The notes under the pieces are model-generated. The model worked only from the letters and a program-made list of their open reading frames with translations. It had not been told where the DNA came from and made no database searches. Shown piece by piece: positions 11,936 through 20,384 of a DNA stretch of 64,000 nt. Each line of letters opens with the position of its first letter. The stretch's first letter is position 1. The position numbers were made by a program, and so were the translations under genes. Source of the DNA: Clytia hemisphaerica (Eukaryota; Cnidaria; Hydrozoa; Leptothecata; Clytiidae); contig CACVBU010000805.1 of the NCBI GenBank assembly GCA_902728285.1, forward strand, positions 97,364 through 161,363, given 5' to 3'.

Positions 11936-12419
11936 CGTGTTTCTTCCGCTGGTTTTAAACTTATTTGAAGAAGTAGCATCCTTACTTACGAATTTATATG
12001 CAAAACACAAGAGTAATCCGATATCGGGTTTCTCTTTAGGAGCCTGGTTTCTCTCTAAGATCTTTGTTTCTTCCAGATTACCTAGTCTTTATTGGTCCAC
12101 GTTCGTTTCTTGGTCCGGGACTAACTTGAGAAATCTAGTCTTACTTGATCCTCTTTTGGGACTCCAGTAGTTCTTTACCTAGTCCTCCAACCAATTGTTA
12201 TTGGTGGCTGCAAAAGGTAATCCCTTTTTGTGTCGACATAGTCCCTTTTAGACTTCTATTAGGACTACCCGATTCCTGTTTCGGACTACTTAGTTTTGAT
12301 GAATCGTTTTCGGAATTAGCTAAATCCTGTTTTGGATACCCACTTTAAGCTTCATGAGTATCTATCCTCTTTTGTATCTACATATTCCTAGCTTAATTAT
12401 CCTTAGGATTAACGGGATT

Positions 12420-12765
12420 ACCTAATCCTTCTTTGGAACTAACCAATCCTTATCTGGGATTGCCTAATCCCTCTTTGGGATCAACTAATCCTCATTTCAG
12501 ATTACCCGATCCCTCTTTAGGATCAACTAATCCTCATTTAGGATTACCTAATCCCTCTTTGGGATCAACTAATCCTCATGTGGGATTACCTAATCCCTCT
12601 CTGGGATCAACTAATCCTCATTTGGGATGCCTAATGCCTCTTTAGGATCAACTACTCCTCATTTGGGATTACCTAATCCCTCTTTGGGATCAACTAATCT
12701 TCATTTGGGATTACCTAGTCCCTCTTTGGGACCAACTAATCCTCATTTGGGGACTAGCTTGAGAA
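12420..12765. repeat. 42-bp minisatellite, copy 1 left arm
   Basis: About eight units of 'ttacctaatccctctttg' plus 'ggatcaactaatcctcat', period 42 bp, grading outward into looser 'aatcctnnttt' motifs (12020-12900). Because 42 is a multiple of three, one frame stays open as a 14-residue repeat (GLPNPSLGSTNPHL). I regard this as incidental. Confidence 0.85.
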
Positions 12766-13035
12766 ATCTAGTCTTACATGATCCTCTTTTGGGACTATGT
12801 AGTTCTGCACCTAGTCTCTGTTAGTCCCTTTTTTGAGACCAACCAATCGGAACTGCATGATTCTAGTTAATCCCTCTTTTAGGATTACTTAATCACTAGT
12901 TGGATCCTTTCTTCCAATTCATATAAAAGGCTCATGGTATGTTGTTGTTGTTGTTTTCTTTTTCTTTTCTTTTTTGTTTTTTATTTACGCATTTTTTGTT
13001 TGGTGTGGGATTTTATTATTTTGTTAGTTACACCC

Positions 13036-13062
13036 GTAAGTCCCGCCAAAGGCGGGGCTTAC
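13036..13062. repeat. GC-rich hairpin, copy 1 left arm
   Basis: The sequence 'gtaagtcccgcc' then aaa then 'ggcggggcttac' forms a 12-bp stem with a 3-nt loop (one G-T pair), followed by gccccgggcccc. It is the most GC-rich spot in the element and lies near the inner end of each arm. Confidence 0.8.
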
Positions 13063-13109
13063 GCCCCGGGCCCCGTCAGAAGTGCAGTGAAGGTCAAATT
13101 TAGGGATAA

Positions 13110-13401
13110 ATATAAATCCGATCACTTTGTGATAAACACCTTTGCAGATTGTTTTTCGATTTGTCGAACATTTCATCAAGATCGGCGGGCAAACCAATTA
13201 CATATTCTACGGTTGGAAAGTAGGACTTCAACCTTTCCAAAAGTTCTTCCTGATGCTTGGTGATAACCATACTATTCTATCAAACTCTTTATCGAAAACA
13301 TCATTTCTGTATCTGATAAGATTTTGGGCAAAAACAGATTTCTCTGCACCTCTTAAACAGCTAACGAGTATACTAAAAGGATGCTTTAGCTTTCCATCCA
13401 T
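13110..13401 (-). pseudogene. P-loop packaging-type ATPase fragment, copy 1 (broken)
   Basis: From an ATG at 13401 the minus frame gives 57 codons containing HPFSILV, a Walker-A-like stretch (CLRGAEKS, lacking the canonical GxGK glycine), then helix and strand residues to DRIVW, ending at a stop at 13228. Another minus frame picks up at about 13255 (HQEELLERL, then EYVIGLPADLDEMFD) and runs into the arm. The order matches the start of A32-like/FtsK-HerA-type ATPases of polinton-like and adintovirus-like elements as I know them. The piece is truncated, frameshifted and has a damaged nucleotide-binding loop, so it should not be functional. It fills the unique centre between the arms. Confidence 0.55.
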
Positions 13402-13495
13402 TGTTTAAATCATAGTTTAATTTCTTAGCAATCGTTACGACTTTTACTGCATGAACGTGTTAGCTTCAAAGATGCTTATCAATGACTTGAAACGT
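13132..13495. other. Unique spacer at the centre of the inverted repeat, copy 1
   Basis: About 365 bp not repeated in the arms; most of it is the ATPase fragment. The arms become complementary at 'aaatataaatccgatca' (left) and 'tgatcagatttatattt' (right). Confidence 0.8.
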
Positions 13496-13859
13496 CAAAG
13501 TTGATCAGATTTATATTTATCCCTAAATTTGACCTTCACTGCACTCCTGACGGGGCCCGGGGCGTAAGCCCCGCCTATGGCGGGACTTACGGGTGTAACT
13601 AACAAAATAATAAAATCCCACACCAAACAAAAAATGCGTAAAAAAAAAACAAAAAAGAAAAGAAAAAGAAAACAACAACAACAACATACCATGAGCCTTT
13701 TATATGAATTGGAAGAAAGGATCCAACTAGTGATTAAGTAATCCTAAAAGAGGGATTAACTAGAATCATGCAGTTCCGATTGGTTGGTCTCAAAAAAGGG
13801 ACTAACAAAGACTAGGTGCAGAACTACATAGTCCCAAAAGAGGATCATGTAAGACTAGA

Positions 13860-14215
13860 TTTCTCAAGCTAGTCCCCAAATGAGGATTAGTTGGTCCCAA
13901 AGAGGGACTAGGTAATCCCAAATGAAGATTAGTTGATCCCAAAGAGGGATTAGGTAATCCCAAATGAGGAGTAGTTGATCCTAAAGAGGCATTAGGCAAT
14001 CCCAAATGAGGATTAGTTGATCCCAGAGAGGGATTAGGTAATCCCACATGAGGATTAGTTGATCCCAAAGAGGGATTAGGTAATCCTAAATGAGGATTAG
14101 TTGATCCTAAAGAGGGATCGGGTAATCTGAAATGAGGATTAGTTGATCCCAAAGAGGGATTAGGCAATCCCAGATAAGGATTGGTTAGTTCCAAAGAAGG
14201 ATTAGGTAATCCCGT
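13860..14215. repeat. 42-bp minisatellite, copy 1 right arm
   Basis: Inverted counterpart of 12420-12765, with 'gattagttgatcccaaaga' units at 42-bp spacing. This arm keeps full units where the left arm has a one-base loss near 12629. Confidence 0.85.
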
Positions 14216-14691
14216 TAATCCTAAGGATAATTAAGCTAGGAATATGTAGATACAAAAGAGGATTAGATACTCATGAAGCTTAAAGTGGGTATCCAAAACA
14301 GGATTTAGCTAATTCCGAAAACGATTCATCAAAACTAAGTAGTCCGAAACAGGAATCGGGTAGTCCTAATAGAAGTCTAAAAGGGACTATGTCGACACAA
14401 AAAGGGATTACCTTTTGCAGCCACCAATAACAATTGGTTGGAGGACTAGGTAAAAAACTACTGGAGTCCCAAAAGAGGATCAAGTAAGACTAGATTTCTC
14501 AAGTAGTCCCGGACCAAGAAACGAACGTGGACCAATAAAGACTAGGTAATCTGGAAGAAACAAAGATCTTAGAGAGAAACCAGGCTCCTAAAGAGAAACC
14601 CGATATCGGATTACTCTTGTGTTTTGCATATAAATTCGTAAGTAAGGATGCTACTTCTTCAAATAAGTTTAAAACCAGCGGAAGAAACACG

Positions 14692-15123
14692 ATGTATGAA
14701 TGCGACGATTGCGAAAAGACCTTTTCCAATAAAAGCAATTATAATCGACATGTTGCAAAGGCCCACCCTGAAGAATCTGAAGAAGAAGAAGAAGATGAAG
14801 AGTCTGATGAAGACTTTACAGACAGCGAGCCCATGTCCAGTGATAGTGAAGAATCTCAAGGTGTTAAAGAAACATTTAATATTTGGGGAGAGCATGTTGA
14901 ACGAATGTCAAGAGACTGGCTTATCAATTCATGAGATTTATAAATACAAAATCCTTTTTTTCGAGCAATGAAAAAGGATAAAACACATAAATCTGTGATG
15001 GAAACTTTACAAAGGGTTAGAGATGAGGAAGACATGGATTTTGAAGAAGCATTAGATTTCGCTGTTGAAAAACGTCGCTTTCTAATTAATCAACAAATTC
15101 CAAATGATGCAATGAAAGAATGA
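14692..15123 (+). pseudogene. C2H2 zinc-finger / acidic ORF, copy 1 right arm (frameshifted)
   Basis: Same protein as at 11504-11935. The finger and acidic run are intact. An extra G near 14882 (tttggggagagc) shifts the frame just after 'FNIW', and a one-base loss near 14955 shifts it back about 25 codons later. The end matches the other copies up to the stop at 15121-15123. This is the only one of the four copies so damaged. Confidence 0.7.
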
Positions 15124-15373
15124 GATTTGATCCTTGTAAATGATAACATAATTGTTTTATTAAGCTAGAAATATATTACCATCAAGCAATAAATATTTTT
15201 GTTTTCTTAGTTCTTTTTATTGCCTCTACGATTTTAGTTCAAAGTAGTGTTACATAGGGTTTTGGATTATAGTAATAACTTAAATACATTCGTTTACACA
15301 TCTTTTATTTGGTGTATCCACGTTCAATTTTGTAACCAATGTTGTTTTGTTTCTTCTCCAATAAACTATTCAT

Positions 15374-15753
15374 TCATTCCCTATTTAACAATCTAAAATT
15401 TTGTAATCTTAGATTTTTAATCCATCGATCATCAGCTAAGAGTTCCAACTTTATATACTCAATTTCTCCATCCATCCAGCGTACTATTGCAAATATATCG
15501 TTTGATTCCCGTTCATTAACAACTTTCGTGAAGTTCGAAAAACCATCTTCTATGAACACTTGTTTCCAGTGGCTAGACAATAGTGGTAATTTAATTGACT
15601 CTGGGTACTCCTCTGAGCATCCTTCACGAATTTTCTTTGGACTTCAAATGTTGGGTCGTTAATTATGATAAAAAAATCCTCCTTGTCTTTATTAAAGTAG
15701 TTTTCATCGTCAAAATTTAATGTTCTTTTGTTCTTCCGATTTGAGAATTTCAC
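15374..15753 (-). pseudogene. ORF-B, copy 1 right arm (unknown, broken)
   Basis: Two overlapping minus frames (15550-15753, then 15374-15580) together cover ORF-B. A one-base loss at about 15660 removes one of the stops seen in the other copies but leaves the two parts in different frames. Hydrophobic and charged residues alternate as in a real protein (MDGEIEYIKLELLADDRW), but no family was recognised. Confidence 0.45.
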
Positions 15754-15759
15754 TTTGAT

Positions 15760-16083
15760 TTGCTTAATTCATCAACCTCGACTTGTTTATACCTGACTCG
15801 ATTTTTACATGTGCAGCAGTGTTGCTTACCTCAAAAAATGTACAAGCTTAATAAACGCTTAAAGAATTTTCAATCGAATGCCTTGAAGACTTTCAAAAAA
15901 CGAACGTTTCCAAATTCATCTTTTACAATTAGAAATAAGACTTGGTTATTTTCTTTATTAAGAATTGTTGCTATCTCGCATATGTTTCCTGTTACTGATA
16001 AAATTACCTATCAAATATCAAATCTTTCACATGGTGATGGTGTTATTGTCAACAATGTACTCAGTTTTATGATTTATGAATAA
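15760..16083 (+). CDS. ORF-A, copy 1 right arm (unknown, 107 aa)
   Basis: An open frame with a basic N-terminal half (MYKLNKRLKN, KTFKKRTF) and a C-terminal half with hydrophobic strands (WLFSLLRIVAI, GDGVIVNNVLSF). It is open in three of four arms, and the fourth is split by a transposon. The annotated first codon is not an ATG; the first ATG is at MYKLNKRL. No family recognised; it could be an OB-like or beta-rich small protein, but that is a guess. Confidence 0.35.
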   Translation: MLNSSTSTCLYLTRFLHVQQCCLPQKMYKLNKRLKNFQSNALKTFKKRTFPNSSFTIRNKTWLFSLLRIVAISHMFPVTDKITYQISNLSHGDGVIVNNVLSFMIYE

Positions 16084-16314
16084 TTAGATTAAGAAGCTCA
16101 GTGCTTTAATAGATAACCAGAAAATTATTTACCACTTGGAACTTATTCTTTAGGTAGTGCTGGAGGTGTTGAATTGACCCATGTGTTGCAATTTTAGTAA
16201 CACTCATTGGTCAAATTCCGGTGTTTTCGGGTGTTTCCGATAGGGAAAATGACTTTAATGCTTTTGTAGATAACCAGAAAATTATTTACCACTTGAAACT
16301 TATTCTGTGGTGAC

Positions 16315-16430
16315 ACTCACTTTCTGTAAGGTGTCAATCACGTTCTGTCGTGTACTCACTTTCTGTAGTGTCACTCACTTTCTGTAGTGTCACTCACTTT
16401 CTGTAGTGTCACTCACTTTCTGTATGTGCC
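16315..16430. repeat. 19-bp repeats, right arm copy 1
   Basis: Inverted counterpart of 7105-7245 (tgtcactcactttctgtag), with one unit fewer than the left arm. Confidence 0.85.
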
Positions 16431-16453
16431 AGCTCTGTCATAAATCTACTACT

Positions 16454-16680
16454 AATAAGGTGTAGAAGAATTAAGAAGGGTACAAGCTGTAATAAGAATT
16501 GCCTGATTTGTAATAAGAAATATTTGCTGAGTCATCAAAAATCATCATCTTATCTCAGATCTGTAATAAGGTGTAGAAGAATGAAGAAGGGGTACAAAGT
16601 TGTAATAAGAATTGCCTGATTTGTTATAAGAAATTTTTGCTGAGTCATCAAAAATCGTCATCTTATCTTCGATTGTAACA
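16454..16680. repeat. Type-2 satellite stub, copy 1
   Basis: About two 113-bp monomers in the same orientation as the array at 3086-7080, ending at 'cgtcatcttatcttcgattg'. The long inverted repeat thus sits inside a type-2 array, as if inserted near its right end. Confidence 0.85.
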
Positions 16681-17066
16681 AGACTATTTTCGAACTTCAT
16701 ATGAAAACTTCATATGAAAACCTGTAACAAGGTGTATTAGGTAGTATCAAAGTGTATCAAGATGTAACACATTGACTAAAACCTGTAACAGGAATGTTGA
16801 TATCTCACATTTTTGATCTTGATATTAATTAGTAGAAACCTAGACTTGAATAAAATTGACATTCACATTTCTTGAAATTGTAAAGCTTCTTATCGTAATT
16901 GGTATTATATATATATATATTCCACAAGCTAATGAACTAAGTAAATTTTCTCTACAACATATTTTTTGAATATAAATATTTAGTTGTTAGGTATTAATAC
17001 AATACAAACCCAAATTTCTCAAATGCAAAGGCATATAGATAAACTCGACAAAGAATTCTCATCATA
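16681..17066. other. Spacer between satellite stub and charged ORF, copy 1
   Basis: AT-rich, with a (ta)n run at 16907-16920 and short 'aaacctgtaaca' or 'aaggtgta' motifs that look like further decayed satellite. A plus-strand frame (about 16984-17080) encodes a heptad-like stretch (QTQISQMQRHIDKLDKEF), antisense to the end of the next ORF; I do not call it a gene. Confidence 0.45.
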
Positions 17067-17429
17067 TCATGCCTTGAAATTTTTGATAAATGTGTCTATT
17101 ATTTTATCATCTTTGATACTGATCAAGTTTTTGCTTTCCTCTTTCTTTTTAATTTTGCTATTTTTAGGACTTTCAACTCTCAGCTTTTCTTGAAATTGTT
17201 CTGTTTGGGAAGATTCAGATTTGCTCTCATCTCCAGATAGCATGCACATGCCTTCCCTCTTGGAGCGCTTCAAAGTTGGTTTAGTTTGTTTCTTTGTTCT
17301 CTTTGGAGGTTGACCAGAATTGAAAGCCTCAAAATCAAACTCCTCAGATTCTTCAGAAGATGACATCAATTTGAATTCGTAAGAAAGTCTTTTAGGTCCC
17401 GTGTAATTGTTGATCTTATTTTTTGACAT
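17067..17429 (-). CDS. Small charged nuclear-type ORF, copy 1 (120 aa)
   Basis: ATG at 17429. Residues 22-35 are Ser/Glu-rich (MSSSEESEEFDFE), followed by basic clusters (PPKRTKKQTKP, LKRSKREG) that look like nuclear localisation signals, and a Lys/Glu-rich tail. It lies about 120 bp downstream of the recombinase stop on the same strand and is identical in both element copies, which supports it being a real element gene or a 3' exon. No known domain. Confidence 0.5.
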   Translation of the reverse strand: MSKNKINNYTGPKRLSYEFKLMSSSEESEEFDFEAFNSGQPPKRTKKQTKPTLKRSKREGMCMLSGDESKSESSQTEQFQEKLRVESPKNSKIKKKEESKNLISIKDDKIIDTFIKNFKA

Positions 17430-17553
17430 TTTTCAGTTATCTTAAAAATTGAAACAAGATTATTTAGAAAGCTGCTCAAGATAAAAGTAAAATTGAATAC
17501 AAATGAATGAAATATCATAATACATTTTAACACATTTGATATAATATTTACAA

Positions 17554-19775
17554 TTATTTATTATCATTAAAAAGCTTTCTAAAGCAAGCACTATCAGCTC
17601 TAACCCTCAAAGAATCTCTACTTCTAGTTTCATGAAACTTTAAGTTAGGGTCTTTCAAAATTATAGCCCATGATTTACGACCGTATTTTTCGATGCCCTG
17701 CTTTAAACAATGATCTTCTGCACTAGTGAATTTCACATTTTTAGGTTGTTTTCTGTTAGTTTGTTGTCGAGCAGCCTCCTTTTTGATAACAATATTGTCA
17801 TTTGGTATATTTAAGATGCTGACTTCCTGTACATCAGCCACGGCTGGAGTGTTATTAGTAGGAAAAGTTTCTGTGATGACCATATCTGTCGATTCGTTTA
17901 GTGATTCACTCACTGGTTGGTATGGATCGGTATCAACTTCCATATGGCTTGATGAGCAAGAAGCACTCGAAATCGAATTTTGAGCGTTAGGTTTCATACC
18001 TTCTATTATGCGTCGACTATGACTCAATACGTCGTTATCGAAAGAACAAGATATATTATTAAACATTTCAACAAGGTTTTTGTTGCCGTCAGACCTTGCG
18101 TCCTTTGTCATCTTTTCCATACATTTACGTCCCTCTACTGCAACGATCCTCGATTGAGTCTTCTTGTAGTGTATTTTAGCTACAGTAGAGCTGTGCTTTT
18201 GATCTTCGGTGATATAATGTTGCTCTTCCAAGTTAAGCCTTTCGCTGCTTTCCGTTTCGACTATTTGCCTATAACGAGTTGGGTTGATGTGCTTGCCAAT
18301 GGCTTCATGAACGAGGATCGTCATAGCTGAAGTCAAGGATTGAAATTGAGTTCCATTTGTTGAGAGTAGAAGGAAGTCGCATTGTGGATTGAGACGAGGT
18401 CGGATGTACTCTAAGTACAAATCAATAATCTCTATCGTATCGTCTGATAATATCAAAGTGTCGAAGATATACCTTAAAACAATAAACATGCATTGTTATT
18501 ATATTATACTATTAATAAAACAGTTTAAATATCATAACAAAATAATAATTATCATATGATAGATGTGATTTAAATGAGAATTAAACTTTGATTTAAAGAT
18601 ACAGTAAGTGATATAAAATGTATGGTATCATTTATTAGATCAAAAATCATCGTTTCTTAAAATTAGGATATCAAGCAGAAAAAGTAGACTTTGTCTTAAT
18701 CTAATACAAATTCTTTAGAACCATAATCATACCTTGATGCTGTTTTGAACTCTCTTTGATCGACAAATCCACCATTATTTCTTGCTTTGTTAACCATTTC
18801 AACCGTGAGAAACTGGTACGTCATAGGTCTTGAGCATTTAACTCGGAGGAAAAGCAAAGTTGTGATGAATCGAATACAGAAGACCAATTCACCTTTCGTT
18901 AGAAATCTTGCTTCGTGGCTTTCAGAACACTTTTCAATTATCTTTTTGAACTGTTTCATGTGGAAAGGTATGACCACTTCCATTTCCTCCAACGTTGCCC
19001 AGCTGTTTCTGGCGATAAGGGTTTCCAAGTCGAGGTTTCGATTACAGTCTAAGTTCTTTTTCTTTCGAAGGTTTTCATTTGCTCGCCTGAGATAAACTTC
19101 CACAACTGTGAAGCAACGAAGAGTATTGTCAGAAACTCCATTTGCTTTTCGAAAATCAATGAAATCTGTAATACACTTTACGTAGTTTACAGCACCGGAG
19201 GGACCAACTTTCCATTCTTCTTCTATCACTTTTAGAAACGATATGAAAATTGAAGCAGATGACAAACAACAGTCAACAAATTCGTTAGTTAGGTCAATGT
19301 CATTTTCATTGTTACCCATGGCATGCATAAAATATTTCATAGCTCGTTTGCCAATCTGTCTAGCCTCCTTATTGCTTTTTCCACCTCCACAAGATGTTCC
19401 AAGCCAAGTTAAAAAGTCTCTTCCAATTCCTTCATCCAATGAAAAAGACGGCTTACCGGCAGTAGATGCTCTCTTTGGTGCAACAGGAAAGTCAGTCATG
19501 TCCTCACGTTTAACTTCAGGCTGCTCGTCAAAGTAATAGTACCAAGGATGTTTAGTGTTGATATGCTTTCTCAACCCTCTGCAACTTTTGAAGTCACCAT
19601 GTAAACATAGCTTTATAGGACACGTGTAAAGGTCCCGCTGGTTTGGTCGGAGTTTTAGCGTTCTTTTACCATGTGCAGCTCCCACTAAGCTCTTCCAGTT
19701 GACCTGGAGTCGCCTTGGGCGACGCATTATGAATGACCTGATTTGAGAAGAGCCTTTTATGTTTTTTCTTGTCAA
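17554..19775 (-). CDS. Tyrosine recombinase with C2H2 and Myb/SANT-like domains, copy 1
   Basis: Two exons: about 19775-18733 and 18472-17554, with a 260-bp intron (18473-18732; donor AAG/GTATGA, acceptor TTTTAAG/GTATAT). The splice keeps frame and joins ...FKTAS to RYIFDTLIL. The product is about 650 aa. N-terminus: basic region, then a C2H2 finger (CPIKLC...H-x4-H) followed by HPWYYYFDEQPEV. Middle: helical core-binding domain. Catalytic part: Arg in KCSRPMTYQF, Lys in REFKTAS, then in exon 2 HINPTRYRQ, H in DQKHSSTVAK and the probable nucleophile Tyr in KIHYKK. The C-terminal 60 aa (FTSAEDHCLKQGIEKYGRKSW...) is Myb/SANT-like. Known Crypton-type enzymes integrate circular DNA site-specifically. 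In this copy a one-base loss (cagggggtttcat near 19784) puts the first ATG, used in copy 2, out of frame; the next in-frame ATG is at MRRPRR. Confidence 0.85.
18473..18732 (-). other. Intron of the recombinase gene, copy 1
   Basis: 260 bp, AT-rich, GT...AG, between the catalytic Arg/Lys part and the HxxR/Tyr part. Both flanking frames run into stops inside the intron, and splicing restores one continuous catalytic domain. The same intron is at 36342-36601 in copy 2. Confidence 0.8.
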
Positions 19776-19789
19776 ATCTTTACAGGGGG

Positions 19790-20329
19790 TTTCATTTTAC
19801 TTTTTATTTGTTCGAATTAAAGAATAGAATTGTTCAATTGACCCCCGTAAGCTAAACGACCAATATATTCCCACCGTTAGCAAACTTGTTCTCCAATAGG
19901 GAGAGGAAAATCAAACGTCTAGGGAATATAAAAACTTGACATTAGTCATTATTTCGTTCCCGCAATAGAAAGTTAATAAGGAACTCAATATTCTATTATT
20001 AAAAATACATTTGTGTACAAATTGTTCCTTGTTATAAAATTGAAGAAAGAACAAATTTGCTCCTTAGCGAAAGTATACATCTTATTCTTTTGTAAGAGAA
20101 CAAATTATCTGTCAACACAAAAAGAACAAATAATTCATCCTATAAAGGAACAAAGGAACAATTGAAACACAATTTTGAGATTGGAGTCTAAACCATTCCT
20201 TATTGAACAGTTTATTCCTTTATGAAAAACAACACAGAACAAAGAGATCCTTAGGGATCAAAGAGTTCTTCAGATAAAGGTTCCTTGCGAGTTCCTTAAA
20301 TACAGGAACAGACCAGAAATTAACTACAG
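19790..20329. promoter_or_regulatory. Right-terminal region, copy 1 (probable recombinase promoter and arm sites)
   Basis: About 540 bp between the recombinase start and the TAAG core with no gene but many direct and inverted gaaca/tgttcc motifs (ttgttccttg, aaagaacaaa, aggaacaaaggaacaattg, ttattgaacag, cagaacaaagagatcc, ttccttgcgag, aggaacag). Density rises toward the end. Inference: recombinase or host-factor binding sites, perhaps combined with the promoter. Confidence 0.45.
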
Positions 20330-20336
20330 TAAGCCA
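20327..20336. other. Copy-copy junction (cag-TAAG-cca)
   Basis: The right end of copy 1 (aattaactacag) meets the left end of copy 2 (gccatttgattg) with a single TAAG and no extra base. This equals the junction expected in a circular form of the element, i.e. an attP-like site, or the product of integration into an existing end. Confidence 0.8.
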
Positions 20337-20384
20337 TTTGATTGTTTTCTATTCCCTGCGCGATTAGCACGCAAATCATAAAAA

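Larger units (their letters stand above)
7081..13131. repeat. Left arm of the long inverted repeat, copy 1
   Basis: From 'agtagtagatttatgac' at 7081 the sequence is the reverse complement of 13496-16453, apart from the foldback insertion 7657-10720, which only this arm has. Outside to inside it carries 19-bp repeats, ORF-A (split by the insertion), ORF-B, the C2H2/acidic ORF, a 42-bp minisatellite and a GC hairpin. The arms are very similar but differ by single-base indels, so they are not kept identical by continuous conversion. Confidence 0.9.
13496..16453. repeat. Right arm of the long inverted repeat, copy 1
   Basis: Reverse complement of 7081-13131 without the foldback insertion. It ends with 'taaatctactact' at 16453, beside a short stub of type-2 satellite. 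It contains the second set of arm ORFs, the minisatellite (13860-14215), the GC hairpin (13563-13590) and the 19-bp repeats (16315-16430). Confidence 0.9.
2190..20329 (-). mobile_element. Giant tyrosine-recombinase element, copy 1 (about 18.1 kb)
   Basis: This is the first of two head-to-tail copies. It begins at the TAAG core at 2190 and ends where the next copy starts at 20330. Order: type-1 satellite, type-2 satellite in opposite orientation, long inverted repeat with zinc-finger ORFs around a broken ATPase, satellite stub, small charged ORF, tyrosine recombinase gene, and a 500-bp right-terminal region. The strand given is that of the recombinase. Copy 1 differs from copy 2 by a 3.06 kb foldback insertion (7657-10720), by a much shorter type-1 array, and by scattered indels. 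Its recombinase has an out-of-frame first ATG. There are no terminal inverted repeats and no long target duplication, consistent with Crypton-like tyrosine recombinase elements; those are usually only a few kb long, so this size is unusual. Confidence 0.85.

Noticed and set aside
11717-11979. ORFs antisense or shifted to the C2H2/acidic gene (phenylalanine- or lysine-rich)
   Set aside because: They are shadows of the gaagaa/ttcttc codon run in the acidic linker.
12433-12824. Proline/Leu/Gly/Ser repeat protein (GLPNPSLGSTNPHL) as a gene
   Set aside because: The 42-bp period keeps any stop-free frame open automatically; one copy is broken by a one-base loss and there is no start or splice context.
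12934-13408. Plus-strand ORFs over the minisatellite end and spacer
   Set aside because: The minus strand holds the P-loop-like frames; the plus frames include a low-complexity Cys/Phe run from a ttg/ttt tract.
17780-17990. Telomere-targeting element based on the telobox-like tail
   Set aside because: The Myb/SANT match is only general, and no telomere repeats occur at the insertion site.
17726-19536. Plus-strand ORFs opposite the recombinase
   Set aside because: They overlap clear catalytic motifs on the minus strand and have no recognisable features.
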